NCBI GenBank assembly: GCA_018398805.1
Contig: JAGFBZ010000003.1
Coordinates: forward strand, 318,790 to 382,789
Direction of reading: 5' to 3'
Source of the DNA: Hirundichthys speculiger
Taxonomy: Eukaryota; Chordata; Actinopteri; Beloniformes; Exocoetidae
Length of the DNA: 64,000 bases
Shown: positions 23,998 to 37,900 of the stretch, one piece after another
Numbering within the stretch: position 1 is the stretch's first letter
Layout: every line of letters starts with the position of its first letter
The notes under the pieces: generated by a model
What the model saw: only the letters and a program-made list of their open reading frames with translations
What the model was told of the DNA's origin: nothing
The model's database searches: none
Position numbers and translations under genes: made by a program

Positions 23998-25130
23998 TGG
24001 TCACAACAGCTTCAGCTCCTCACTGGAGCAAAATCCAAACCTTGACAGATGTTTGAACATCAGTCTTCAGTTCTTCAGATGGATTTAAAATGACTTCATG
24101 AGGTCCGGTTTGTCTCCAGACCAGGTCTCGCTGGACAGACGCTTGACCTCAGTGGACAACTGTTAACAACTGTTTAAAACGGAGTCATACTTTTATCAGT
24201 TTTACAACGAAAATGTCTCTGATTTTAAGACAGAAATGTCCAAACTTTTGTCAAAAGTCTCAATTTTATGAAACCTGAGATTTTAGGACGATTTGACTTT
24301 TTTAAGACAAAGGTATGAATTTGAGAAATTTGCAATTTTATAACAAAAATTCTTGATTTTAGGACAGAAAGTTGTAGTTATATGAGATTAAACATTTTTT
24401 ACAAAAAACACTGTGATTTTGTGAAAGTTGATATTTTTCGGTAAAAAGTTGTAATATTTAGTTAAAAGGTCATGATTTTGCAAAATTTGCTATTTTATAG
24501 CAAAATGACATTTTTTATGGAACGAAGTAATATATATACACATACATTTATATGTATGTAATAATATTGTCTTATATCGTGTTACATTATTTCAGACTGT
24601 AACTTCGGGTCTTCCAGGCTGCTCTTCTCTCTTAAATTTATCACCTGACCCTCAAACTCGCCTGTCAGTCAGCGTCGGTAGAAGCCACGCCTCCAGACTC
24701 CAGGTGTGTCCCGTCAGCATGAGAAGCAGCCGTCTGGGGGGGGGGTTCACTTACTTGTTCTTGCCTCCGTGTCTCATTAAAACTTTTAAAGTTATAGGTT
24801 CATCTTCAGGTCTTCTGATGGAAATCAGTCCAAGCGCGTCAAAAAGAAACTGAAACAGATATTCTAATCTGACGAATCACTGAGCTCCAGCGGAAGAGGG
24901 CGTGGCCATCAGGAGCTCCGCCCTGATTTAAAGCTACAGACAACAGAACAGCTGGTGAGGTGTTTCTGAGCTGAAGGACACATTGTGGTTCTGGTCATCA
25001 TAAGGAACATTTAAAAGGCTGGACCCCCCCCCCCCACCCTCACCCCCCCACACCCCCCCCACACACATATATGCTCTGTGAGCTCGTAGCTGGAGGTACG
25101 GGTTGTGCTGTGACCGGGTTCTACTCAGTC
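23998..25130. other. probable pax7 3' UTR and downstream DNA
   Basis: Directly downstream (minus strand) of the pax7 stop. It contains a C-rich simple tract at about 25022-25072 ending in a few CA steps, single-copy DNA, and an AT-rich degenerate repeat at about 24190-24500 built from GATTTTA and AAAAGTT-like phrases. The extent of the real UTR is not visible from sequence. Confidence 0.45.
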
Positions 25131-25246
25131 CTAGTAGGCCTGGCCCGTCTCGACCTGCAGCAGTCCCAGCACCGCCGAGTGGTCCGCTAGCTTCATCCTG
25201 CGCTGACTCGACAGGCCCACGTTCTTCGCCAGGTAGTCCACGGCAG
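25131..25246 (-). CDS. pax7: pax7 terminal coding exon 9: OAR motif and stop codon
   Basis: Reads, after a CCCTCCACAG acceptor, two bases and then AVDYLAKNVGLSSQRRMKL, an ADHSAVLGLL segment and a VETGQAY end followed by TAG (25131-25133). This is the OAR-like C-terminus of the long PAX7 isoform. The phase matches exon 8 exactly, so the encoded junction is GQ-TAVDYL. It is short (37 sense codons) and has no methionine near its start, so it is easily overlooked. Its distance from exon 8 (14.9 kb, of which 9.1 kb is one satellite array) is the unusual feature. The 3' untranslated region should continue leftwards from 25130. Confidence 0.92.
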
Positions 25247-25710
25247 CTGTGGAGGGACAAGACGGAGGGTTGAGGATTTAACCCTGGTGGACATCAGTGA
25301 CGTCTGAAAAGACCGTAACAGAAGATGAATGATGACATCACACATGCTCCATACATCCATCCATCTTCCATCTACACCCACTTCTACCTAACCAGGGTCC
25401 TCTGGACCTTCAGGTGAAACCGACACCCTGGATGGGTCACCGGTCCACTTCAGAACCTCACTGCAAGCTGTTCTGGTCCTGTCCAGACCTGGAGGCTCAG
25501 ATCATGGAGTCCATGTAAGTTCATCACAGATGCGTCTTTATTGATTTACTGCTGAAACCAGCAGTTTATTAAAATATGGTTTCAGGTGACCTCAGAAAGT
25601 ATCATCTGTTTTCACTCCTCATTCCTCCCAAACAGCTAAAATACAAGAAATTATCTAAAATCTGGCTGTTTCTCATGAACCATCTGATACTGCAGCAACA
25701 TGTTTTACCC
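25247..25710. other. acceptor side of pax7 intron 8 with a dispersed-repeat remnant
   Basis: At about 25354-25480 a CATCCATCCATCTTCCATCT start is followed by an ACACCCTGGATGGGTCACCGG phrase; this resembles a widespread fish dispersed repeat that begins with CATC steps, though the family name is not certain. Confidence 0.4.
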
Positions 25711-28117
25711 GTTTGTCTCCAGGTCTCTAGTTCTCTCAGGTTTGTCTCCAGGTGTCCAGTTCTCTCAGGTTTGTCTTCTCCAGGTGTCCAGTTCTCTCAG
25801 GTTTGTCTCAGGTCCAGTCTCTCAGTTTGTTCCAGTCTCAGTTCTCTCAGGTTTGTCTCCAGGTGTCCAGTTCTCTCAGGTTTGTCTTCTCCAGGTGTCC
25901 AGTTCTCTCAGGTTTGTCTCCAGGTGTCTCAGTTCTCTCAGGTTTGTCTCCAGGTGTCCAGTTGTCTCAGGTTTGTCTCCAGGTGTCCAGTTCTCTCAGG
26001 TTTGTCTCCAGGTGTCCAGTTCTCTCAGGTTTGTCTTCTCCAGGTGTCCAGTTCTCTCAGGTTTGTCTCCAGGTGTCCAGTTGTCTCAGGTTTGTCTCCA
26101 GGTCTCCAGTTCTCTCAGGTTTGTCTCCAGGTCTCCAGTTCTCTCAGGTTTGTCTTCTCCAGGTTTCCAGTTCTCTTAGGTTTGTCTCCAGGTGTCCAGT
26201 TCTCTCGGGTTTGTCTCCATGTGTCCAGTTCTCTCAGGTTTGTCTTCTCCAGGTGTCCAGTTCTCTCAGGTTTGTCTCCAGGTGTCCAGTTCTCTCAGGT
26301 TTGTCTCCATGTGTCCAGTTCTCTCAGGTTTGTCTTCTCCAGGTGTCCAGTTCTCTCAGGTTTGTCTCCAGGTGTCCAGTTCTCTCAGGTTTGTCTCTCC
26401 AGGTGTCCAGTTCTCTTAGGTTTGTCTCCAGGTGTCCAGTTCTCTCAGGTTTGTCTCCATGTGTCCAGTTCTCTCAGGTTTGTCTTCTCCAGGTGTCCAG
26501 TTCTCTTAGGTTTGTCTCCAGGTGTCCAGTTCTCTCAGGTTTGTCTCCAGGTGTCCAGTTCTCTCAGGTTTGTCTCCAGGTGTCCAGTTCTCTCAGGTTT
26601 GTCTTTTCCAGGTGTCCAGTTCTCTCAGGTTTGTCTTCAGGTGTCCAGTTCTCTCAGGTTTGTCTCCAGGTGTCCAGTTCTTTCAGGTTTGTCTCCAGGT
26701 GTCCAGTTCTCTAAGGTTTGTCTTCTCCAGGTGTCCAGTTCTCTCAGGTTTGTCTCCAGGTGTCCAGTTCTCTCAGGTTTGTCTTCTCCAGGTGTCCAGT
26801 TCTCTCAGGTTTGTCTCCAGGTGTCCAGTTCTCTCAGGTTTGTCTCCAGGTGTCCAGTTCTCTCAGGTTTGTCTCCAGGTGTCCAGTTCTCTAAGGTTTG
26901 TCTTCTCCAGGTGTCCAGTTCTCTCAGGTTTGTCTCCAGGTGTCCAGTTCTCTCAGGTTTGTCTTCTCCAGGTGTCCAGTTCTCTCAGGTTTGTCTCCAG
27001 GTGTCCAGTTCTCTCAGGTTTGTCTCCAGGTCTCCAGTTCTCTCAGGTTTGTCTCCATGTGTCCAGTTCTCTAAGGTTTGTCTCCAGGTCTCCAGTTCTC
27101 TCAGGTTTGTCTCCAGGTGTCCAGTTCTCTCAGGTTTGTCTCCAGGTGTCCAGTTCTCTCAGGTTTGTCTCCAGGTGTCCAGTTCTCTCAGGTTTGTCTC
27201 CAGGTCTCCAGTTCTCTCAGGTTTGTCTCCAGGTCTCCAGTTCTCTCAGGTTTGTCTCCAGGTGTCCAGTTCTCTCAGGTTTGTCTCCAGGTCTCCAGTT
27301 CTCTCAGGTTTGTCTCCAGGTGTCCAGTTCTCTCAGGTTTGTCTCCAGGTGTCCAGTTTTCTCTCAGGTTTGTCTTCTCCAGGTCCAGGTGTCCAGTTCT
27401 CTCAGGTTTGTCTCCAGGTGTCCAGTTCTCTCAGGTTTGTCTTCTCCAGGTGTCCAGTTCTCTCAGGTTTGTCTCCAGGTGTCCAGTTCTCTCAGGTTTG
27501 TCTTCTCCAGGTGTCCAGTTCTCTCAGGTTTGTCTCCAGGTGTCCAGTTCTCTCAGGTTTGTTCTCCAGGTGTCCAGGTTCTCTCTCTCAGGTTTGTCTC
27601 CAGGTGTCCAGTTCTCTCAGGTTTGTCTCCAGGTGTCCAGTTCTCTCAGGTTTGTCTTCTCCAGGTGTCCAGTTCTCTCAGGTTTGTCTCCAGGTGTCCA
27701 GTTCTCTCAGGTTTGTCTCCAGGTCCAGGTGTCCAGTTTTCTCTCAGGTTTGTCTCCAGGTGTCCAGTTCTCTCAGGTTTGTCTCCAGGTGTCCGGTTCT
27801 CTCAGGTTTGTCTCCAGGTGTCCAGTTCTCTCAGGTTTGTCTCCAGGTTCCAGTTCCAGTTCTCTCAGGTTTGTCTCTCAGGTTGTCCAGTTCTCTCAGG
27901 TTTGTCTTTCTCCAGGTGTCCAGTTCTCTCAGGTTTGTTGGTCTCCAGGTGTCCAGTTCTCTCAGTTTGTCTCCAGGTCCAGTTCTCTCAGGTTTGTCTC
28001 TCCAGGTGTCCAGTTCTCTCAAGGTTTGTCTCCAGGTCTCCAGTTCTCTCAGGTTTGTCTCCAGGTGTCCAGTTCTCTCAGGTTTGTCTCCAGGTGTCCA
28101 GTTCTCTCAGGTTTGTC
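25711..28117. repeat. 29/32-bp minisatellite array in pax7 intron 8, about 80 units
   Basis: Unit carries CTCTCAGGTTTGTCTCCAGG then a TGTCCAGTT end; a TTC insertion gives 32-bp units (GTCTTCTCCAGG). Plus-strand frames of up to about 850 codons are open with a 29-residue period and are not genes. Each unit resembles a 3' splice site (CTCTCAG|GT) on the plus strand, but pax7 is transcribed from the other strand. Indels cluster near both ends (25800-25860 and 27540-28030). Most units contain the E-box CAGGTG. Confidence 0.95.
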
Positions 28118-28987
28118 TGTGAACTGAGATCATTCAGACTCTTCTGCTGCAGAAGTCCGTCTTCTTCCAAACCTCTTGCAGGTCCACCAGATCTGAACTG
28201 GAGACCCGTACAAACGTCCTGCTGCCTGGACGGATCATCTCAACGACGCCGGCTCGTTTTCAGACAGTTAATTAACAGTTAACTAATCAGCCTAACGAGA
28301 GTGTTTCTGGACTCCAGCCCAGATTAAACCTCCTCCTTCTATTCTGCTCATTGGTTTTTGTCTGTCAGTGACGTCCCTGGCAGAGATCTCCATGGTAACG
28401 GCTGTGACCTGTGACTTCAGACTGATGCTCCGTCGTCTCCTCGGCACCTCTGCAGGCAGATTTAACAGTTTAAAGACTAATATTTAAGACTCCTGACAGA
28501 TCAAAGTACACGCCGTTAACAGAAGTGACATGTCAGTGAGTGTAATGGGCCTCTATCAGAGAGGACGCTCCACCTGACTGCTCACCAGGGATTTAAGGTC
28601 TAAACCTGGCTGACAGGGAAAACAGCTCGGTTTAGAGGCCTCGCTAAGCCCCCGGAGAACAAACACACACAAACACACACCGAGCCCCGCCCCCCACCTG
28701 GCTGTCACGGTAACTGGCATCCTGGCAGACAGACCTGCCCACCCACAGGTGCTCTTATTTATTCCACAGACATCACAGAGTCAACAGATTTCTTTTCCTA
28801 ACGCTGACGTCTTAACTGACAGGCGCTACTTATCTCTTCCCAGTAGCCTCCGCGCACGCACCTATCGTGTCACCTGTGTCGGTCCCGCTGTCAGAGGAGT
28901 TATCGGGGGCGGAGCCACGTCCAGGACTCAGAGAGCATCAACGGCGCTGCTTTCAGCTGACAGACGTCCCGTTTTCCCGTCAGTCTG
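28118..28987. other. single-copy stretch inside pax7 intron 8
   Basis: The longest non-repetitive part of intron 8. Contains short CA runs (28660-28680) and no supported exon or transposon. It is a reasonable place to look for conserved regulatory sequence, but none can be shown here. Confidence 0.45.
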
Positions 28988-31900
28988 GATTTACAACACC
29001 AATGTTCAGACCAGTAGAAGTCAGGACGGCCCCTAATCCTGGTTTAGTTTACGACACCAACGTTCAGACCAGTAGAAGTCAGGACGGCCCCTAATCCTGG
29101 TTTAGTTTACGATACCAACGTTCAGACCAGTAGAAGTCAGGACGGCCCCTAATCCTGGTTTAGTTTACAACACCAACGTTCAGACCAGTAGAAGTCAGGA
29201 CGGCCCCTAATCCTGGTTTAGTTTACAACACCAACGTTCAGACCAGTAGAAGTCAGGACGGCCCCTAATCCTGGTTTAGTTTACAACACCGACGTTCAGA
29301 CCGGTAGAAGTCAGGACGACCCCTAATCCTGGTTTAGTTTACAACACCAACGTTCAGACCAGTAGAAGTCAGGACGGCCCCTAATCCTGGTTTAGTTTAC
29401 GACACCTACGTTCAGACCAGTAGAAGTCAGGACGGCCCCTAATCCTGGTTTAGTTTACGACACCAACGTTCAGACCAGTAGAAGTCAGGACGGCCCCTAA
29501 TCCTGGTTTAGTTTACGACACCAACGTTCAGACCGGTAGAAGTCAGGACGGCCCCTAATCCTGGTTTAGTTTACAACACCGACGTTCAGACCAGTAGAAG
29601 TCAGGACGGCCCCTAATCCTGGTTTAGTTTACAACACCAACGTTCAGACCGGTAGAAGTTAGGACGGCCCCTAATCCTGGTTTAGTTTACAACACCAACG
29701 TTCAGACCAGTAGAAGTCAGGACGGCCCCTAATCCTGGTTTAGTTTACAACACCAACGTTCAGACCGGTAGAAGTTAGGACGGCCCCTAATCCTGGTTTA
29801 GTTTACAACACCAACGTTCAGACCGGTAGAAGTTAGGACGGCCCCTAATCCTGGTTTAGTTTACAACACCGACGTTCAGACCAGTAGAAGTCAGGACGGC
29901 CCCTAATCCTGGTTTAGTTTACGACACCAACGTTCAGACCAGTAGAAGTCAGGACGGCCCCTAATACTGGTTTAGTTTACGACACCAACGTTCAGACCAG
30001 TAGAAGTTAGGACGGCCCCTAATCCTGGTTTAGTTTACAACACCAACGTTCAGACCAGTAGAAGTTAGGACGGCCCCTAATCCTGGTTTAGTTTACAACA
30101 CCAACGTTCAGACCAGTAGAAGTTAGGACGGCCCCTAATCCTGGTTTAGTTTACAACACCAACGTTCAGACCAGTAGAAGTCAGGACAGCCCCTAATCCT
30201 GGTTTAGTTTACAACACCAACGTTCAGACCAGTAGAAGTCAGGACGGCCCCTAATCCTGGTTTAGTTTACAACACCAACGTTCAGACCAGTAGAAGTCAG
30301 GACGGCCCCTAATCCTGGTTTAGTTTACGACACCAACGTTCAGACCAGTAGAAGTCAGGACGGCCCCTAATCCTGGTTTAGTTTACAACACCAACGTTCA
30401 GGCCAGTAGAAGTCAGGACGGCCCCTAATCCTGGTTTTGTTTACAACACCAACGTTCAGACCGGTAGAAGTCAGGACGGCCCCTAATCCTGGTTTAGTTT
30501 ACGACACCAACGTTCAGACCAGTAGAAGTCAGGACGGCCCCTAATCCTGGTTTAGTTTACGACACCAACGTTCAGACCAGTAGAAGTCAGGACGGCCCCT
30601 AATCCTGGTTTAGTTTACGACACCGACGTTCAGACCGGTAGAAGTCAGGACGGCCCCTAATCCTGGTTTAGTTTACAACACCAACGTTCAGACCAGTAGA
30701 AGTCAGGACGGCCCCTAATACTGGTTTAGTTTACGACACCAACGTTCAGACCAGTAGAAGTCAGGACGGCCCCTAATACTGGTTTAGTTTACGACACCAA
30801 CGTTCAGACCAGTAGAAGTCAGGACGGCCCCTAATCCTGGTTTAGTTTACAACACCAACGTTCAGACCAGTAGAAGTTAGGACGGCCCCTAATCCTGGTT
30901 TAGTTTACAACACCAACGTTCAGACCAGTAGAAGTCAGGACGGCCCCTAATCCTGGTTTAGTTTACAACACCAACGTTCAGACCAGTAGAAGTCAGGACG
31001 GCCCCTAATCCTGGTTTAGTTTACAACACCAACGTTCAGACCAGTAGAAGTCAGGACGGCCCCTAATCCTGGTTTAGTTTACGACACCAACGTTCAGACC
31101 AGTAGAAGTCAGGACGGCCCCTAATCCTGGTTTAGTTTACAAACACCAACGTTCAGGCCAGTAGAAGTCAGGACGGCCCCTAATCCTGGTTTAGTTTACG
31201 ACACCGACGTTCAGACCAGTAGAAGTCAGGACGGCCCCTAATCCTGGTTTAGTTTACGACACCAACGTTCAGACCAGTAGAAGTCAGGACGGCCCCTAAT
31301 CCTGGTTTAGTTTACGACACCAACGTTCAGACCAGTAGAAGTCAGGACGGCCCCTAATCCTGGTTTAGTTTACGAACACCAACGTTCAGACCAGTAGAAG
31401 TCAGGACGGCCCCTAATCCTGGTTTAGTTTACAACACCAACGTTCAGACCAGTAGAAGTCAGGACGGCCCCTAATCCTGGTTTAGTTTACGACACCAACG
31501 TTCAGACCAGTAGAAGTCAGGACGGCCCCTAATCCTGGTTTAGTTTACAACACCAACGTTCAGACCAGTAGAAGTCAGGACGGCCCCTAATCCTGGTTTA
31601 GTTTACGACACCAACGTTCAGACCAGTAGAAGTCAGGACGGCCCCTAATCCTGGTTTAGTTTACGACACCAACGTTCAGACCAGTAGAAGTCAGGACGGC
31701 CCCTAATCCTGGTTTAGTTTACGACACCAACGTTCAGACCAGTAGAAGTCAGGACGGCCCCTAATCCTGGTTTAGTTTACAACACCAACGTTCAGACCAG
31801 TAGAAGTCAGGACGGCCCCTAATCCTGGTTTAGTTTACGACACCAACGTTCAGACCAGTAGAAGTCAGGACGGCCCCTAATCCTGGTTTAGTTTACGACA

Positions 31901-34900
31901 CAACGTTCAGACCAGTAGAAGTCAGGACGGCCCCTAATCCTGGTTTAGTTTACGACACCAACGTTCAGACCAGTAGAAGTCAGGACGGCCCCTAATCCTG
32001 GTTTAGTTTACGACACCAACGTTCAGACCAGTAGAAGTCAGGACGGCCCCTAATCCTGGTTTAGTTTACAACACCAACGTTCAGACCAGTAGAAGTCAGG
32101 ACGGCCCCTAATCCTGGTTTAGTTTACGACACCAACGTTCAGACCAGTAGAAGTCAGGACGGCCCCTAATCCTGGTTTAGTTTACGACACCAACGTTCAG
32201 ACCAGTAGAAGTCAGGACGGCCCCTAATCCTGGTTTAGTTTACGACACCAACGTTCAGACCAGTAGAAGTCAGGACGGCCCCTAATCCTGGTTTAGTTTA
32301 CGACACCAACGTTCAGACCAGTAGAAGTCAGGACGGCCCCTAATCCTGGTTTAGTTTACAACACCAACGTTCAGACCAGTAGAAGTCAGGACGGCCCCTA
32401 ATCCTGGTTTAGTTTACGACACCAACGTTCAGACCGGTAGAAGTCAGGACGGCCCCTAATCCTGGTTTAGTTTACAACACCAACGTTCAGACCAGTAGAA
32501 GTCAGGACGGCCCCTAATCCTGGTTTAGTTTACGACACCAACGTTCAGACCAGTAGAAGTCAGGACGGCCCCTAATCCTGGTTTAGTTTACAACACCAAC
32601 GTTCAGACCAGTAGAAGTCAGGACGGCCCCTAATCCTGGTTTAGTTTACGACACCAACGTTCAGACCAGTAGAAGTCAGGACGGCCCCTAATCCTGGTTT
32701 AGTTTACAACACCAACGTTCAGACCAGTAGAAGTCAGGACGGCCCCTAATCCTGGTTTAGTTTACGACACCAACGTTCAGACCAGTAGAAGTCAGGACGG
32801 CCCCTAATCCTGGTTTAGTTTACGACACCAACGTTCAGACCAGTAGAAGTCAGGACGGCCCCTAATCCTGGTTTAGTTTACGACACCAACGTTCAGACCA
32901 GTAGAAGTCAGGACGGCCCCTAATCCTGGTTTTAGTTTACGACACCAACGTTCAGACCAGTAGAAGTCAGGACGGCCCCTAATCCTGGTTTAGTTTACGA
33001 CACCAACGTTCAGACCAGTAGAAGTCAGGACGGCCCCTAATCCTGGTTTAGTTTACGACACCAACGTTCAGACCAGTAGAAGTCAGGACGGCCCCTAATC
33101 CTGGTTTAGTTTACGACACCAACGTTCAGACCAGTAGAAGTCAGGACGGCCCCTAATCCTGGTTTAGTTTACAACACCAACGTTCAGACCAGTAGAAGTC
33201 AGGACGGCCCCTAATCCTGGTTTAGTTTACGACACCAACGTTTCAGACCAGTAGAAGTCAGGACGGCCCCTAATCCTGGTTTAGTTTACGACACCAACGT
33301 TCAGACCAGTAGAAGTCAGGACGGCCCCTAATCCTGGTTTAGTTTACGACACCAACGTTCAGACCAGTAGAAGTCAGGACGGCCCCTAATCCTGGTTTAG
33401 TTTACACACCAACGTTCAGACCAGTAGAAGTCAGGACGGCCCCTAATCCTGGTTTAGTTTACAACACTTCAGACCGGTAGAAGTCAGGACGGCCCCTAAT
33501 CCTGGTTTAGTTTACGACACCAACGTTCAGACCAGTAGAAGTCAGGACGGCCCCTAATCCTGGTTTAGTTTACGACACCAACGTTCAGACCAGTAGAAGT
33601 CAGGACGGCCCCTAATCCTGGTTTAGTTTACAAACCAACGTTCAGACCAGTAGAAGTCAGGACGGCCCCTAATCCTGGTTTAGTTTACGACACCAACGTT
33701 CAGACCAGTAGAAGTCAGGACGGCCCCTAATCCTGGTTTAGTTTACGACACCAACGTTCAGACCAGTAGAAGTCAGGACGGCCCCTAATCCTGGTTTAGT
33801 TTTACGACACCAACGTTCAGACCAGTAGAAGTCAGGACGGCCCCTAATCCTGGTTTAGTTTACACACCACGTTCAGACCAGTAGAAGTCAGGACGGCCCC
33901 TAATCCTGGTTTAGTTTACACACCAACGTTCAGACCAGTAGAGTCAGGACGGCCCCTAATCCTGGTTTAGTTACACGTTTCAGACCAGAAGTCAGGACGG
34001 CCCCTAATCCTGGTTTAGTTTACGACACCACGTTCAGACCAGTAGAAGTCAGGACGGCCCCTAATCCTGGTTTAGTTTACGACACCAACGTTCAGACCAG
34101 TAGAAGTCAGGACGGCCCCTAATCCTGGTTTAGTTTACAACCAACGTTCAGACCAGTAGAAGTCAGGACGGCCCCTAATCCTGGTTTAGTTTACGACACC
34201 AACGTTCAGACCAGTAGAAGTCAGGACGGCCCCTAATCCTGGTTTAGTTTACGACACCAACGTTCAGACCAGTAGAAGTCAGGACGGCCCCTAATCCTGG
34301 TTTAGTTTACAACACCAACGTTCAGACCAGTAGAAGTCAGGACGGCCCCTAATCCTGGTTTAGTTTACGACACCAACGTTCAGACCGGTAGAAGTCAGGA
34401 CGGCCCCTAATCCTGGTTTAGTTTACGACACCAACGTTCAGACCAGTAGAAGTCAGGACGGCCCCTAATCCTGGTTTAGTTTACGACCCCAACGTTCAGA
34501 CCAGTAGGACGGCCCCTAATCCTGGTTTAGTTTACGACACCAACGTTCAGACCAGGTAGAAGTCAGGACGGCCCCTAATCCTGGTTTAGTTTACAACACC
34601 AACGTTCAGACCAGTAGAAGTCAGGACGGCCCCTAATCCTGGTTTAGTTTACGACACCGACGTTCAGACCAGTAGAAGTCAGGACGGCCCCTAATCCTGG
34701 TTTAGTTTACGACACCAACGTTCAGACCAGTAGAAGTCAGGACGGCCCCTAATCCTGGTTTAGTTTACAACACCAACGTTCAGACCAGTAGAAGTCAGGA
34801 CGGCCCCTAATCCTGGTTTAGTTTACGACACCGACGTTCAGACCAGTAGAAGTCAGGACGGCCCCTAATCCTGGTTTAGTTTACGACACCAACGTTCAGA

Positions 34901-37900
34901 CCAGTAGAAGTCAGGACGGCCCCTAATCCTGGTTTAGTTTACGACACCAACGTTCAGACCAGTAGAAGTCAGGACGGCCCCTAATCCTGGTTTAGTTTAC
35001 GACACCGACGTCCAGACCAGTAGAAGTCAGGACGGCCCCTAATCCTGGTTTAGTTTACGACACCAACGTTCAGACCAGTAGAAGTCAGGATGGCCCCTAA
35101 TCCTGGTTTAGTTTACGACACCAACGTTCAGACCGGTAGAAGTCAGGACGGCCCCTAATCCTGGTTTAGTTTACGACACCAACGTTCAGACCAGTAGAAG
35201 TTAGGACGGCCCCTAATCCTGGTTTAGTTTACAACAACAACGTTCAGACCAGTAGAAGTCAGGATGGCCCCTAATCCTGGTTTAGTTTACGACACCGACG
35301 TCCAGACCAGTAGAAGTCAGGACGGCCCCTAATCCTGGTTTAGTTTACGACACCAACGTTCAGACCAGTAGAAGTCAGGATGGCCCCAAATCCTGGTTTA
35401 GTTTACGACACCAACGTTCAGACCGGTAGAAGTCAGGACGGCCCCTAATCCTGGTTTAGTTTACGACACCAACGTTCAGACCGGTAGAAGTCAGGACGGC
35501 CCCTAATCCCGGTTTAGTTTACGACACCAACGTTCAGATCCATAGAAATCAGGACGGCCCCTAATCCTGGTTTAGTTTACGACACCAACGTTCAGACCAG
35601 TAGTAGTCAGGACGGCCCCTAATCCTGGTTTTGTTTACAACACCAACGTTCAGACCAGTAGAAGTCAGGACGGCCCCTAATCCTGGTTTAGTTTACGATA
35701 CCAACGTTCAGACCAGTAGAAGTCAGGACGGCCCCTAATCCTGGTTTAGTTTACAACACCAACGTTCAGACCAGTAGAAGTCAGGACGGCCCCTAATCCT
35801 GGTTTAGTTTACGACACCAACGTTCAGACCAGTAGAAGTCAGGACGGCCCCTAATCCTGGTTTAGTTTACAACACCAACGTTCAGACCAGTAGAAGTCAG
35901 GACGGCCCCTAATCCTGGTTTTGTTTACAACACCAACGTTCAGACCAGTAGAAGTCAGGACGGCCCCTAATCCTGGTTTTGTTTACAACACCACCGTTCA
36001 GACCAGTAGAAGTCAGGACGGCCCCTAATCCTGGTTTAGTTTACGACACCAACGTTCAGACCAGTAGAAGTCAGGACGGCCCCTAATCCTGGTTTAGTTT
36101 ACAACACCAACGTTCAGACCAGTAGAAGTCAGGACGGCCCCTAATCCTGGTTTAGTTTACGACACCAACGTTCAGACCGGTAGAAGTCAGGACGGCCCCT
36201 AATCCTGGTTTTGTTTACAACACCAACGTTCAGACCAGTAGAAGTCAGGACGACCCTAATCCTGGTTTAGTTTACGACACCAACGTTCAGACCAGTAGAA
36301 GTCAGGACGGCCCCTAATCCTGGTTTAGTTTACGACACCAACGTTCAGACCGGTAGAAGTCAGGACGGCCCCTAATCCTGGTTTTGTTTACAACACCAAC
36401 GTTCAGACCAGTAGAAGTCAGGACGACCCTAATCCTGGTTTAGTTTACGACACCAACGTTCAGACCAGTAGAAGTCAGGACAACCCCTAATCCTGGTTTA
36501 GTTTACGACACCAACGTTCAGACCAGTAGAAGTCAGGACAACCCCTAATCCTGGTTTTGTTTACAACACCAACGTTCAGACCAGTAGAAGTCAGGACGGC
36601 CCCTAATCCTGGTTTTGTTTACAACACCAACGTTCAGACCAGTAGAAGTCAGGACGACCCTAATCCTGGTTTAGTTTACAACACCAATGTTCAGACCAGT
36701 AGAAGTTAGGACGGCCCCTAATCCTGGTTTAGTTTACAACACCAACGTTCAGACCAGTAGAAGTCAGGACGGCCCCTAATCCTGGTTTAGTTTACAACAC
36801 CAACGTTCAGACCAGTAGAAGTCAGGACGGCCCCTAATCCTGGTTTAGTTTACAACACTTCAGACCAGTAGAAGTCAGGACGGCCCCTAATCCTGGTTTA
36901 GTTTACAACACTTCAGACCAGTAGAAGTCAGGACGGCCCCTAATCCTGGTTTAGTTTACGACACCAAAGTTCAGACCAGTAGAAGTCAGGACGGCCCCTA
37001 ATCCTGGTTTAGTTTACGACACCAACGTTCAGACCAGTAGAAGTCAGGACGGCCCCTAATCCTGGTTTAGTTTACGACACCAACGTTCAGACCAGTAGAA
37101 GTCAGGACGGCCCCTAATCCTGGTTTAGTTTACAACACCAACGTTCAGACCAGTAGAAGTCAGGACGGCCCCTAATCCTGGTTTAGTTTACAACACCAAC
37201 GTTCAGACCGGTAGAAGTCAGGACGGCCCCTAATCCTGGTTTAGTTTACGACACCAACGTTCAGACCGGTAGAAGTTAGGACGGCCCCTAATCCTGGTTT
37301 AGTTTACGACACCAACGTTCAGACCGGTAGAAGTCAGGACGGCCCCTAATCCTGGTTTAGTTTATGACACCAACGTTCAGACCGGTAGAAGTCAGGACGG
37401 CCCCTAATCCTGGTTTAGTTTACAACACCAACGTTCAGACCAGTAGAAGTCAGGACGGCCCCTAATCCTGGTTTAGTTTACGACACCAACGTTCAGACCA
37501 GTAGAAGTCAGGACGGCCCCTAATCCTGGTTTAGTTTACAACACTTCAGCCCAGTAGAAGTTAGGACGGCCCCTAATCCTGGTTTAGTTTACAACACCAA
37601 CGTTCGGACCAGTAGAAGTCAGGACGGCCCCTAATCCTGGTTTAGTTTACAACACCAACGTTCAGACCAGTAGAAGTCAGGACGGCCCCTAATCCTGGTT
37701 TAGTTTATGACACCAACGTTCAGACCGGTAGAAGTCAGGACGGCCCCTAATCCTGGTTTAGTTTACAACACCAACGTTCAGACCGGTAGAAGTCAGGACG
37801 GCCCCTAATCCTGGTTTAGTTTACAACACCCACGTTCAGACCAGTAGAAGTTAGGACGGCCCCTAATCCTGGTTTAGTTTACGACACCAACGTTCAGACC

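Noticed and set aside
25576..28122. 848-codon plus-strand open frame and overlapping frames
   Set aside because: It is the 29/32-bp array read through; the residue period equals the unit length, all three phases are open, and no splice or start context supports it.
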